From Blautia sp. Marseille-P3087 (GTDB lineage: Bacteria; Bacillota; Clostridia; Lachnospirales; Lachnospiraceae): DNA of 64,000 nt. The stretch is taken from positions 2,897,941 through 2,961,940 of the forward strand of contig NZ_LT635539.1 of the NCBI RefSeq assembly GCF_900120195.1, given 5' to 3'. The translations under genes and the position numbers were made by a program. Numbering within the stretch: position 1 is the first letter of the stretch; each line of letters opens with the position of its first letter. Under the pieces are notes generated by a model, which was given only the letters and a program-made list of their open reading frames with translations, was not told where the DNA came from and made no database searches. Below, piece by piece: positions 1 to 8,724 of the stretch.

Positions 1-1
1 T

Positions 2-685
2 GGTGTAAAAACATCTCAGGCAAAATATATCTACCTGACCAACAGTCTTCAGAACGATATCAGAGAAATCTATCTGATGACATCCGGCGGAGAAGACTGG
101 GGCAAAAACCTGATTCCGTCAGAATCTTCTGTAAAGGCGGCAGAACAGGTGCAGATGTATTACACAGCAGATTCTTCTTCCGCATCAGACAGCAGTGAAG
201 AAAGCACAGATTCAACAACAGATACTTCCGGTGCATCTGCTCTGTATGATATGAAGATTGTGACTGCATCCGGTGATGCATACCAGATCTACAGTGTAAA
301 CCTTGGCGATATGGAAAAAGCTTCTCTTGCTTACGACGAAGAGAGTTCCGTTGCATATCTTCGTTATATGAGTCTTTCTGAAAAGAAAGAAAAAGATACA
401 AAGGAAAATTCACAGCAGACATCTTCCTCTGACGATAGTTCTGAGGATACAAGTTATGATGACAGCAGCTATGATGACAGTTATGACGACAGCAGCTATG
501 ACAGTTCTGATGACAGTTCTGATGACGGAAGCTACGATGACGGCAGCTATGACGACAGTAATTACGATGATGGCAGTTATGACGATTCCTCCTATGATGA
601 TGGAAGCTCTGACGGTTCTTCCTACGATGATTATGTAGACGAAGGTTATGACACCGATGAAGAGGGCGGCGACTGGAATTATTAA
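2..685 (+). CDS. C-terminal part of an acidic Asp/Ser/Tyr-rich protein (5' end outside window)
   Basis: The reading frame is already open at base 2 and continues in frame through the ATG at 77, so this is a 5'-truncated gene of at least 227 residues; I do not treat the internal ATG as the start. The visible part has a globular-looking stretch with an IYLxxxxGEDWGKNL motif and a later YDMKIVTASGDAYQIY stretch. I have seen similar patterns in uncharacterised clostridial surface-type proteins but cannot name the domain. The last 75 or so residues are a low-complexity tail of SYDD/SSDD/GSYDD units, strongly acidic, ending in GGDWNY. No membrane anchor or sorting signal is visible after the tail. 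Function unknown. The tail DNA is repetitive and makes spurious ORFs in other frames. Confidence 0.75.
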   Translation, partial: GVKTSQAKYIYLTNSLQNDIREIYLMTSGGEDWGKNLIPSESSVKAAEQVQMYYTADSSSASDSSEESTDSTTDTSGASALYDMKIVTASGDAYQIYSVNLGDMEKASLAYDEESSVAYLRYMSLSEKKEKDTKENSQQTSSSDDSSEDTSYDDSSYDDSYDDSSYDSSDDSSDDGSYDDGSYDDSNYDDGSYDDSSYDDGSSDGSSYDDYVDEGYDTDEEGGDWNY

Positions 686-744
686 TCTATAAAAATTTCT
701 TTAAGATTTATTGGTAAGTTCTATTGCAAAATAAGTCGGATAAA

Positions 745-773
745 TTGACGGAAATTTTCTGTACCGTTAAAAT
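745..773 (+). promoter_or_regulatory. Predicted sigma-A promoter for modABC
   Basis: TTGACG at 745-750 and TAAAAT at 768-773 are separated by 17 bases. They lie about 60 bases upstream of the modA ATG, with a GGAGGGAG ribosome binding site just before the gene. Good match by eye only; no ModE-like operator was recognised. Confidence 0.5.
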
Positions 774-831
774 ATTATCAACGCAGTGATGAAATTACTG
801 GAAAGAGTACAGAAAAGGAGGGAGATTTATC

Positions 832-1734
832 ATGAAGAAAAAAATTATGACGATCATGCTGGCTGGTGCTATGGCAGCAGGTATGAGTGCAGGCAGTGTA
901 CAGGCAGCAGCCGCAGAGGATGCAAGTGGTGATCTTTATGTATTTATTGCAGCAAGCTTAAGCAATGCAATGGAAGATATCCAGAAGGATTTCAATAAGG
1001 AATATCCGGATGTAAATATTCTCTTCAATGCAGACAGTTCAGGAACACTTCAGACACAGATTGAAGAAGGCTCAAGATGTGACGTCTTCTTTTCCGCAGC
1101 TACCAAGCAGATGGATGCGCTTGTAGACGAAGAACTTGCAGACAAAGATTCAGTTGTAGATCTTCTTGAAAACAAAGTCGTTCTGATCAAACCAAAGGAT
1201 GGCGAGACAAAGGTTACCGGATTCGAAAACATCACAGATGCAGAGAATATCGCTCTTGCAGGAGAGGATGTTCCGGTTGGGCAGTACTCCCGTGAAATCT
1301 TTAAGAATCTTGGTATTGAAGATGATATCAACAAGATGGAGATCAATGAAGGAAAGAACGTTACGGAAGTACTTGCATCTGTAAGTGAGGGAAGCAACGA
1401 GATCGGTGTTGTTTATGCAACAGATGCAGCTTCCGTTGCCGACAAAGTAGATATTATCGCAGAAGCGCCGGCTGGTTCTCTGGAAACACCGGTTCTCTAT
1501 CCGGCAGGGCTTATCGTTGATTCTGAAGCATCTGATTCCGAATCTGCAGCAGCAAAAGCTTTCTTAGAATATCTTCAGACAGATGGTGCAATGAAAGTAT
1601 TCGAAGAATATGGATTTGCACAGTACAAAGCAGAGGATGAGAAAGAAGCTGCAGAAGAAACTGATGCAGATACTGCAGAGGAAACTGATGCAGATACTGC
1701 AGAGGAAACTGAAGCAACAGAAGAAACAAAATAA
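832..1734 (+). CDS. modA: Molybdate ABC transporter substrate-binding protein
   Basis: ModA binds molybdate or tungstate outside the membrane and hands it to ModBC. The 300-residue protein has an N-terminal signal peptide (MKKKIMTIMLAGAMAAGMSA, ending in a VQA|AAAED-type cleavage site) and then the ModA pattern: YVFIAASLSNAMEDI near residue 40, FNADSSGTLQTQIEEG, CDVFFSAATKQMDAL, and IGVVYATDA. The start is set by AGGAGGGAG 7-15 bases upstream. Two oddities: there is no lipobox cysteine, unlike most Gram-positive binding proteins, and the C-terminus has a 10-residue repeat (AEETDADTAEETDADTAEET) giving an acidic tail of about 30 residues not expected in ModA. It is the first gene of modABC and a hairpin separates it from modB. 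Confidence 0.92.
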   Translation: MKKKIMTIMLAGAMAAGMSAGSVQAAAAEDASGDLYVFIAASLSNAMEDIQKDFNKEYPDVNILFNADSSGTLQTQIEEGSRCDVFFSAATKQMDALVDEELADKDSVVDLLENKVVLIKPKDGETKVTGFENITDAENIALAGEDVPVGQYSREIFKNLGIEDDINKMEINEGKNVTEVLASVSEGSNEIGVVYATDAASVADKVDIIAEAPAGSLETPVLYPAGLIVDSEASDSESAAAKAFLEYLQTDGAMKVFEEYGFAQYKAEDEKEAAEETDADTAEETDADTAEETEATEETK

Positions 1735-1747
1735 TCAAAATTACATA

Positions 1748-1780
1748 CAAAAGGGGCGACAGATATGTCAGCCCCTTTTG
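1748..1780 (+). terminator. Hairpin between modA and modB (attenuator-like)
   Basis: CAAAAGGGGC at 1748-1757 pairs perfectly with GCCCCTTTTG at 1771-1780, with an inner GACA/TGTC pairing. There is no long U-tract after the stem, and modB starts 25 bases later. It is more likely a partial terminator or 3'-stabilising stem that gives more ModA than ModBC than a full stop. Confidence 0.6.
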
Positions 1781-1804
1781 GTGCATACAGGGGAATTAGA
1801 AAGA

Positions 1805-2500
1805 ATGATGGAATTTATACAGGAAATTAACTGGAGTCCACTGTGGATCTCCTTAAAAACCGGTTTTGTGGCGACGGTTATTGCCTTTTTTCTGGGGATT
1901 TTCTGTGCAAGAAAAATCATGAAACTGAAAGCGGTATCAAGAGCAATTCTGGATGGTATTTTTACGATGCCACTTGTCCTTCCACCAACAGTGGCAGGAT
2001 TTTTTCTTCTGCTGATCTTCAGTCTGCGCAGACCGTTCGGTAAGTTGCTACTGGAAAGCTTTGATTTCAAGGTCATTCAGACATGGAAAGGCTGCGTGAT
2101 CGCAGCAGCAGTCATTGCTTTTCCACTGATGTACCGCAACGCACGTGCCGCATTTGAGCAGGTGGATGTAAACCTCATTTATGCAGGTCAGACTCTTGGT
2201 ATGAGTGACCGCAGAATTTTCTGGAAGGTTATCGTTCCGGCAGCAGCACCTGGCATTGCATCCGGTACCGTTCTTGCCTTTGCGAGAGCAATCGGTGAAT
2301 ATGGTGCAACTTCTATGCTGGCGGGGAATATCCTCGGTAAGACACGTACCGTATCCGTTGCGATTGCGGCGGAAACAGCAGCAGGAAATTATGATGTGGC
2401 AGGTTTCTGGGTTGTGGTGATTGTTCTGATATCGTTTGTGATCGTGGCACTGATAAATATTGTCTCAGGCAGAGGCATGAAGAGCAGAAGGTGGATCTGA
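1805..2500 (+). CDS. modB: Molybdate ABC transporter permease
   Basis: ModB is the membrane channel subunit of the molybdate importer. The protein is about 231 residues, normal for ModB, with five or so hydrophobic segments and the conserved cytoplasmic loop FWKVIVPAAAPGIASG (about residues 138-153) followed by FARAIGEYGA, the EAA-type coupling motif that contacts ModC. The frame is open further upstream, back to 1610, but that part overlaps modA; the paired ATGs at 1805 and 1808, preceded by AGGGGAATTAG, fit the family start (MEFIQEINWSPLWISLKTG). The stop overlaps the ModC start, so translation is coupled. Confidence 0.9.
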   Translation: MMEFIQEINWSPLWISLKTGFVATVIAFFLGIFCARKIMKLKAVSRAILDGIFTMPLVLPPTVAGFFLLLIFSLRRPFGKLLLESFDFKVIQTWKGCVIAAAVIAFPLMYRNARAAFEQVDVNLIYAGQTLGMSDRRIFWKVIVPAAAPGIASGTVLAFARAIGEYGATSMLAGNILGKTRTVSVAIAAETAAGNYDVAGFWVVVIVLISFVIVALINIVSGRGMKSRRWI

Positions 2501-3549
2501 TGGCAATACAGGTAAATATAGAAAAAAATTTTAAAGGATTTTCTCTTAAGACAGCGTTTGAGAGCACTACTTCGTCAACCGGAATCCTCGGAGCTTCCGG
2601 AAGCGGAAAAAGTATGACGCTCCGCTGTATCGCCGGGATCGAAACTCCGGATAAGGGAAAAATTGTAATCAATGGAAGAACGGTGTTTGACTCTGAGAAG
2701 AAAATAAATCTGAAACCACAGGAGCGGCGGATCGGTTATCTATTTCAGAATTATGCATTGTTTCCGACAATGACGGTCAAAGACAATATTCTCTGCGGCT
2801 ATCGTGGAGAAAAATCACAAAAAGAAGAAAAGGTACGTGACTATCTGAAGAGATATCAGCTTGATGGGCTGGATAACCGTTATCCGGCACAGCTTTCCGG
2901 AGGGCAGCAGCAGCGAGTAGCACTTGCCCGAATGATGATCGGAGAACCGGAAATGATCCTTTTGGATGAGCCATTTTCGGCATTGGATGGATATCTGAAG
3001 GATGTTTTACAGAAAGATATGCAGGAATTTCTGCAACAGTATCAGGGAGATATGCTGATGGTGACGCACAGCAGAGATGAGGCATTTCGTTTTTGTAATG
3101 AATTGATGCTTTTAAGAGAAGGAAAGACATTGATTTTCGGAAATACAAGAGATTTATTTGAACAGCCACAGCTTCTGGAAGCCTCCAGACTGACCGGCTG
3201 CAAAAACAGTTCAAGGATTGAGAGAATGGGAGATCATGAAGTGTTTGCACTTGACTGGGGTGTATCACTCCATACTGCACAGAAGGTGAAAGCAGATATG
3301 ACGCATGTTGCTATCCGCGGACACTGGATCCAACCGGTGCAGGAAGCAGGTAAAAACTGTATTGTCTTTGAGGCAGCGGAATATGTGGAAACAACATTTG
3401 AACATCAGTATCTGGTCAGAAATCCGGGAATGGAAGAAGGAGCAGCCCTCTGGTGGATGCGCCCGAAAGAAAACTTCCGGGATCCACATGAAAAAAATCT
3501 GCCGCCATATCTGTATCTGCCGCCGGAGCATCTGATGTTACTGAAGTGA
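2500..3549 (+). CDS. modC: Molybdate ABC transporter ATP-binding protein
   Basis: This ATPase drives molybdate import. It has Walker A GASGSGKS (about residues 31-38), Q-loop FQNYALFP, signature LSGGQQQR (about 133), Walker B MILLDEP and the H-loop VTHSRDE. A C-terminal part of about 120 residues could be a regulatory domain, but a clear molbindin (TOBE) repeat was not identified. I prefer the ATG at 2500, inside the modB stop (TGATG), with GAAGGTGG five bases upstream; an in-frame GTG at 2491 is the alternative. The last 12 bases overlap the convergent regulator gene ending at 3538, and no terminator lies between them. Confidence 0.88.
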   Translation: MAIQVNIEKNFKGFSLKTAFESTTSSTGILGASGSGKSMTLRCIAGIETPDKGKIVINGRTVFDSEKKINLKPQERRIGYLFQNYALFPTMTVKDNILCGYRGEKSQKEEKVRDYLKRYQLDGLDNRYPAQLSGGQQQRVALARMMIGEPEMILLDEPFSALDGYLKDVLQKDMQEFLQQYQGDMLMVTHSRDEAFRFCNELMLLREGKTLIFGNTRDLFEQPQLLEASRLTGCKNSSRIERMGDHEVFALDWGVSLHTAQKVKADMTHVAIRGHWIQPVQEAGKNCIVFEAAEYVETTFEHQYLVRNPGMEEGAALWWMRPKENFRDPHEKNLPPYLYLPPEHLMLLK

Positions 3550-4620
3550 TTTTGATTTCAGATAACCGGCAACAAGCATAGCCAGTTTGAAGGTCATTGC
3601 ATCTTCGAAAGTACGGAGGTCGAGACCGAATTTTTTCTGAATCTTTTCGAAGCGGTAGACAAGCGTGTTGCGATGTACGTAGAGCTGTCTGGATGTTTCG
3701 GAGAGATTCAGGTTATTTTCAAAGAAAGTGCGGATGATCGCCAGCGTCTCACCGTCGATGGAATCAAGCGACTCATCACCGAAGATTTCTTCGATGAACA
3801 TCTCACAGATGGAGACAGGGAGCTGGTAGATCAGACGCCCGATACCAAGGGTACGATATCCGAATACAGCACGTTCAGCATAAAAGATCTTACCGATTTC
3901 GAGTGCTGTGCGTGCTTCTTTATATGCACTGGAAAGTTCACGGAGATCGTCGGCGGTATTGCTGTAGGCAACCCATGCCTGTGTCATGGCCTCTGCGCCG
4001 AGCATATCAACCAGCATATGAGCGGTATCTTCGAGATTTTCATAAGTTTCCGTAGAAGAAAGTTCACGAACAATGATGATGCCACTGTCATCGATCGCAG
4101 TGATAAAATCGTGCGTGCGTGCAGAAAAGATATTTTTAATCGTTGCCAGGGCATGTTCATCCTGCGACTGTCTGGTTGTAACGAGGAAGACTGCCCTGCG
4201 TGCAGTGGTGGAAATGTGCAGTTTGCGCGCACGGTTAAAAGCCTCTACTTCTGTATAGTTTCCCAGAAGCAGTTTCTGCATAAAAGAGTTTTTGTCATTT
4301 TTTTCGGAAAAACCTTCCAGGATGCTTTGAATCTGGCAGACAGCCAGTTCACCAATCGTTGAGACAGAAGCATCGCTTCCCCATACGACGAGAAGATAGG
4401 GAACATCGCTCTTTTCGGTAATTTTGTACAGGCAGCAGGTTGTATTGGCCAGACAGAGTGCGGTGCTCTGGCGGAAGTCATCAAGTTTTGCTGCGGATGG
4501 AAGTCTTTTTTCGCAGGTCGTAACGAAAACGGAATTGTCCTCCAGAAGCAGGCAGAAGTCGAGATGGCTGATGCGTTTCCAGTTATCCATATATTTTTGA
4601 AGTGTACGTTGTACAGACAT
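3538..4620 (-). CDS. PucR/CdaR-type transcriptional regulator
   Basis: The protein has 360 residues. Its C-terminal 60 residues are the PucR-family helix-turn-helix (HTH_30): LNLSETSRQLYVHRNTLVYR followed by FEKIQKKFGLDLRTFEDAM. The middle matches the GGDEF-like sensor region of CdaR-type activators, which respond to sugar diacids or other carbon sources. The N-terminal 150 residues are not recognised. It lies downstream of msmK on the same strand but is separated from it by a strong terminator, so it should have its own expression. Its target is not obvious; the sugar ATPase next door is only a positional hint. Its 3' end overlaps modC by 12 bases. Confidence 0.8.
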   Translation of the reverse strand: MSVQRTLQKYMDNWKRISHLDFCLLLEDNSVFVTTCEKRLPSAAKLDDFRQSTALCLANTTCCLYKITEKSDVPYLLVVWGSDASVSTIGELAVCQIQSILEGFSEKNDKNSFMQKLLLGNYTEVEAFNRARKLHISTTARRAVFLVTTRQSQDEHALATIKNIFSARTHDFITAIDDSGIIIVRELSSTETYENLEDTAHMLVDMLGAEAMTQAWVAYSNTADDLRELSSAYKEARTALEIGKIFYAERAVFGYRTLGIGRLIYQLPVSICEMFIEEIFGDESLDSIDGETLAIIRTFFENNLNLSETSRQLYVHRNTLVYRFEKIQKKFGLDLRTFEDAMTFKLAMLVAGYLKSKSLQ

Positions 4621-4641
4621 GAAATCAAATCATCCTTTCTG

Positions 4642-4674
4642 AAAAAAAGACCCGGGGTAAACTGCCCCGGGTCT
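4642..4674 (-). terminator. Rho-independent terminator after the msmK-like gene
   Basis: Bases 4648-4657 (AGACCCGGGG) and 4665-4674 (CCCCGGGTCT) form a perfect 10-bp stem with a 7-base loop. On the minus strand the stem is followed by a run of seven T. It ends the msmK transcript before the regulator gene. Confidence 0.9.
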
Positions 4675-4691
4675 GATATTCTGATTGAATC

Positions 4692-5783
4692 TTAGTTAGT
4701 GATAACCAGTTCTGTATCTTTATCAAAGAAATGTGTTTTTTCCATGTTGAAATCGAATTTAACCGGATCACCTGTTTTTGCTTTTGTACCTGGATCAACA
4801 CGAGCTGTGATCTGTGTACCGTTCACATCGAAGTACAGGAATACTTCTGCGCCAAGAAGCTCGTAAACTTTAACGGTAGAAGACATGGAGCCGTTCGGTG
4901 TATCTGCAACGTCTTCCGGACGGATACCCATAACAACGGTCTTTCCTACATAACCGCCATCTTTGAGTGCTTTAGCTTTAGCTGCCGGGATAACGAGTTC
5001 ATCACTTCCGATAACTGCAACAATGTCGGAACCTTTTTCTTTGATCTGGGCATCAAGGAAGTTCATCTGCGGAGATCCCATGAATCCTGCAACAAAGAGG
5101 TTGCCCGGTTTCTGATAGAGGTTCTGAGGTGTATCAACCTGCTGAACAACACCGTCTTTCATAACAACGATTCTGGTACCAAGAGTCATAGCCTCTGTCT
5201 GGTCATGTGTTACGTAGATGATAGTAGCACCCAGTCTCTGATGGATTTTGGAAATCTCGATACGCATCTGTACACGAAGTTTTGCATCCAGGTTGGAGAG
5301 CGGTTCATCCATAAGGAATACCTTAGGATTACGAACGATTGCACGTCCCATAGCAACACGCTGTCTCTGTCCACCGGAAAGAGCCTTCGGTTTACGATCA
5401 AGAAGTTTCTCAAGGTCAAGGATTCTTGCAGCTTCACGAACTGCTTTGTCGATCTCAGCTTTCGGAACTTTACGAAGTTTCAGTCCGAATGCCATGTTAT
5501 CATATACGGTCATATGAGGATACAGAGCGTAGTTCTGGAATACCATTGCGATGTCACGGTCTTTCGGCTCTACATCGTTCATAACTTTGTCACCGATCTT
5601 TAAGGTACCGCTGGTGATTTCTTCCAGTCCGGCTACCATACGAAGTGTAGTAGATTTACCACATCCGGAAGGTCCTACGAAAATGATGAATTCTTTGTCT
5701 TCGATTTCAAGATTGAAGTCTTTAACGGCTTCGAAACCGTTTGGATATGTTTTATTAATGTGCTGTAAAGATAAACTTGCCAT
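4692..5783 (-). CDS. msmK: Stand-alone carbohydrate ABC transporter ATP-binding protein (MsmK/UgpC type)
   Basis: The 363-residue ATPase is of the class that energises many sugar importers (CUT1). Walker A GPSGCGKS is at residues 37-44, signature LSGGQRQR at 135-142, Walker B VFLMDEP at 155-161, and an MalK-like C-terminal OB/TOBE regulatory region covers about 240-363 with GIRPEDV. The start is the ATG at 5783, with GGAGGG seven bases upstream; the TTG 15 bases earlier is inside that ribosome site. No permease or binding protein is adjacent, which is typical of shared ATPases such as MsmK/MsiK. The importer at 43.6-46.7 kb lacks an ATPase and is a likely client (inference). Confidence 0.92.
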   Translation of the reverse strand: MASLSLQHINKTYPNGFEAVKDFNLEIEDKEFIIFVGPSGCGKSTTLRMVAGLEEITSGTLKIGDKVMNDVEPKDRDIAMVFQNYALYPHMTVYDNMAFGLKLRKVPKAEIDKAVREAARILDLEKLLDRKPKALSGGQRQRVAMGRAIVRNPKVFLMDEPLSNLDAKLRVQMRIEISKIHQRLGATIIYVTHDQTEAMTLGTRIVVMKDGVVQQVDTPQNLYQKPGNLFVAGFMGSPQMNFLDAQIKEKGSDIVAVIGSDELVIPAAKAKALKDGGYVGKTVVMGIRPEDVADTPNGSMSSTVKVYELLGAEVFLYFDVNGTQITARVDPGTKAKTGDPVKFDFNMEKTHFFDKDTELVITN

Positions 5784-6080
5784 TATTTTTCCCTCCAAAA
5801 TATTAAGTAAGTTTTGCTCATGTTTTGAACTGTTATCAGTATACTGGAATTTCCCGGAGGAATCCAGAGTTGAACCTTACAAAGATTTCGGAGGTTTCTT
5901 GACAGATTGACGAAAAGCCCGGGTAGGTTTGTCACTCTGCCGAAACCAGATGGGAGTTATCATAAAGATATTATAGAAGATAAGGCTTTGGCTGGCAAGT
6001 GATGATATGGAATGGATTTTAACCAAGTTTGCTGTGAACGGAGCGAACAATAACAATTATTACGAAATAAAATATATTGT

Positions 6081-7436
6081 CTAACTTGCAGATGCTAATG
6101 GCCTTTTCATCATCCGATAGTATACGGGAATCAGAAGTGCGCAGGCACCGAACCACGCAAGTGGGCTGGCAATGCATACGGAGGTATAGCCGATGATACC
6201 GGAAAGTCCGATGGTCGCTGCAATACGCATGACGAGTTCGATCATACATGCCGCGAAAGGAGCGCGTCCATTCTGCATACTCTGGATCGAGGTTCGGTAA
6301 ACTGCCAGCAGCCCCAGGATAAAATAGAAAGGAGCCACGATCGTCAGATACGCATCGGAGTAATGATAGATTTCGACTGTCGGATCAGAGAGGAACATCC
6401 GCACAATCGGGTGGCGAAGAAGCAGGATGCCGATACACATAAGAAGGTTGAAGCCTTCGGTCTGGATCAGAGATGCGCGAACGCCCTGACGGATACGGTC
6501 CTTTTTGCCTGCACCGAAGTTCTGGGCAACATAGTTGGAGATGGCTGTCATCATTGCGTTATTTACAAGTACGGAAAGCTGATCTGCTTTAGAGGCAGCA
6601 GTATATCCGGCTACGGCAGCAGTTCCGAGGGAGTTTACGACAGTCTGCATTGCGAGCTGTCCGATACACATGACAGACATCTGGAAGCCCATAGGAAATC
6701 CGGTTTTCAGATGAAGACTGATCGTGTCGTTCAGATCATGGAAATCTTCACGGCGCAGATGCAGTATCGGGAAATTTTTCAGTCCGACGATGAGACTGAG
6801 TACTGCTGAGAGAAACTGGGACAAAATTGTAGCCCATGCAGCACCTGCTACTCCCATGTGTAAAGGTACAATAAACAGAACATCAAGAAAAATGTTCAAT
6901 ACAGAGGAGAATACCAGGAAGTAGAGCGGTGTTTTACTGTCGCCCAGTGCACGTAGCATGTTGGAAATCATATTGTAAAAAACAGTTGCACCTGTTCCGA
7001 GAAGTACCACAAACATATAGTCATAGGCTTCACCGGAAATATCAGAAGGAATCTGCATCCACCGAAGAATCTGATGAGCCAGGAGGCAGCAGATCAGCGT
7101 CAGCACAATTGTAAAAATGATGCTGAGCAGCGTGGAAGCGGCAACGCTTTTTCGCATTCCTTTTTCATCTTTTGCGCCACAGCGCTGGCCGAGACAGATG
7201 CCGAAACCACCTGTAAAACCATTGATAAAACAAAAGACAAAATAAATGATAATGCTGGTGGAGCCGACTGCCGCAAGGGAATTTGCCCCCAGTGTTTTAC
7301 CGACGATCACAGAGTCAGCAAGTGTATAAAAGAGCTGAAATAGATTACCCAGAATTACGGGAATTGCGAATTTTAGTAAAGACCAGAATGGACTTCCAAC
7401 GGTAAGATCCATTTCTTTAGACTTTGTTCCGGACAT
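6081..7436 (-). CDS. MATE family efflux transporter
   Basis: The 451-residue membrane protein has about 12 predicted hydrophobic segments and the typical MATE N-terminus (ILGNLFQLFYTLADSVIVG near residue 29, then AVGSTSIIIYF). These proteins export drugs, metabolites or cell-envelope intermediates using an ion gradient. The start at 7436 has AAGGAGG ten bases upstream. It has its own transcription unit: the 297 bases on its 3' side contain no gene, and an AraC regulator is divergently transcribed on its 5' side. Whether that regulator controls it is not shown. The substrate cannot be told from sequence. Confidence 0.9.
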   Translation of the reverse strand: MSGTKSKEMDLTVGSPFWSLLKFAIPVILGNLFQLFYTLADSVIVGKTLGANSLAAVGSTSIIIYFVFCFINGFTGGFGICLGQRCGAKDEKGMRKSVAASTLLSIIFTIVLTLICCLLAHQILRWMQIPSDISGEAYDYMFVVLLGTGATVFYNMISNMLRALGDSKTPLYFLVFSSVLNIFLDVLFIVPLHMGVAGAAWATILSQFLSAVLSLIVGLKNFPILHLRREDFHDLNDTISLHLKTGFPMGFQMSVMCIGQLAMQTVVNSLGTAAVAGYTAASKADQLSVLVNNAMMTAISNYVAQNFGAGKKDRIRQGVRASLIQTEGFNLLMCIGILLLRHPIVRMFLSDPTVEIYHYSDAYLTIVAPFYFILGLLAVYRTSIQSMQNGRAPFAACMIELVMRIAATIGLSGIIGYTSVCIASPLAWFGACALLIPVYYRMMKRPLASAS

Positions 7437-7687
7437 AATATTAAGAACCTCCTTAGTAGTACATGCTTTTTTACTGCACGCCTCATTATAAAGAAAATGA
7501 AATCAAAATACGATTCCGGTATTGTTGTATATGATACAGATATTGATTTTGTATGGAGGATAAAAAGAAGAGATTTGGGGATGCAGAGGAATGAAAATCT
7601 TTACAAAATTTGGAAAGTTGAGTATGATAATTAAAAAATATTGCAGATAAAATTATACATAAATTGCAAAATTCGGAGAAATATGAA

Positions 7688-8578
7688 ATGGCAAAAAGAA
7701 AAATCCTGATGGATGATACCAGAAGAGAACTCTCAAAACATGGAACAGAAACTTTTCCCATGACGGTAAGCCATGATGATCTGTGGGCGTTTGAGGGAAA
7801 GACTGTACCGATCCACTGGCATGATGATCTGGAAATAAATCTTCTGAGAGAGGGTATGGCTGTTTTTCAGGTTTATCAGAAAAGCTACAGCGTCAGGCCG
7901 GGTGACGGCTTCCTTCTGAACAGAAACGTACCTCATAGCTGCAATTCACCAGTAAATGAACATGTTAGATATAATACGATTCTTGTGAGGCCGGATTTTC
8001 TGTATGGGGACTTTGGAAGTGATATTGAGAGAAACTGTTTCAGGCCTTTTTTGCAGAACTCTGCAGTGCCCTGTATTCACCTGACTGCTTCGGACGAAAA
8101 TGGAAAAGAAATCCTTGAGAAACTGAATCAGGTAGAAGAAGTGTTTGACCAGAAACCATTTTGCTATGAACTGAAGATCAGAGGACTTCTGTGTGAAGCA
8201 TTCAGTATGATTCTGTCTGATCATCAGAGGGAGCTGACAAAATTTGTTCCGCCGAATCAGCAGGAGCTGGAACGGCTGGAAAAAATGCTGAGTTATCTTA
8301 ATACACATTTTGAATCTGTGATCTCCCTGCAGGAGCTGGCAGATCAGATACACATGTCCAGAGAAGTGTGCTGCCGTCTGTTCAAAAAAATGACAGGAAA
8401 AACAATTACCGGATATCTGGAAGAATACCGGGCGGACAAAAGCTTACCACTGGTACAGAGCGGCCAGTACTCCATGACACAGATCGCAGAGATGGTGGGT
8501 TTCAGTAATCCCAGCCGATTCGCCAGCGCCTTCCGGAAAAGATTCGGGTGTAATCCGAAAACATACAATCAGAGATAG
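7688..8578 (+). CDS. AraC family transcriptional regulator with cupin sensor
   Basis: About 296 residues. The N-terminal half has a cupin-like sugar-sensing fold signature (VPIHWHDDLEINLLREG, about residues 38-54, and GDGFLLNRNVPHS). The C-terminal 100 residues are the double AraC helix-turn-helix (ISLQELADQIHMSREVCCRL and MTQIAEMVGFSNPSRFASAF). ATG 7688 is chosen because CGGAGA lies 8 bases upstream; the TTG at 7664 has no such site. It is divergent from the MATE gene and 146 bases upstream of the disrupted binding-protein gene. Either could be its target. A carbohydrate ligand is likely from the family, not shown here. Confidence 0.88.
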   Translation: MAKRKILMDDTRRELSKHGTETFPMTVSHDDLWAFEGKTVPIHWHDDLEINLLREGMAVFQVYQKSYSVRPGDGFLLNRNVPHSCNSPVNEHVRYNTILVRPDFLYGDFGSDIERNCFRPFLQNSAVPCIHLTASDENGKEILEKLNQVEEVFDQKPFCYELKIRGLLCEAFSMILSDHQRELTKFVPPNQQELERLEKMLSYLNTHFESVISLQELADQIHMSREVCCRLFKKMTGKTITGYLEEYRADKSLPLVQSGQYSMTQIAEMVGFSNPSRFASAFRKRFGCNPKTYNQR

Positions 8579-8724
8579 AAGACTCAATCATCATCCGTAG
8601 AATCGTCATCTTGATCATCCTCTCAAAATAAATCATTCAGGTCTGTGCAATGAAATATTGTATCGAGAACGTTTCTCTGTTTTCTGCATATGCTAACAGA
8701 AGAAGTCTGTAAAGGAGTCTCCAC

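Noticed and set aside
686..831. Possible molybdenum-cofactor riboswitch upstream of modA
   Set aside because: The leader after the predicted promoter is only about 55 bases, too short for the known Moco RNA, and no matching stems were seen.
5784..6080. Possible small gene between msmK and the MATE gene
   Set aside because: Every short frame lacks a ribosome site; the region is best seen as the msmK promoter side and the MATE 3' end.
8579..8724. Minus-strand Asp-rich or Met-rich short ORFs between the AraC gene and the binding-protein gene
   Set aside because: Very short, no ribosome site, low-complexity codons; more likely a simple-sequence patch.
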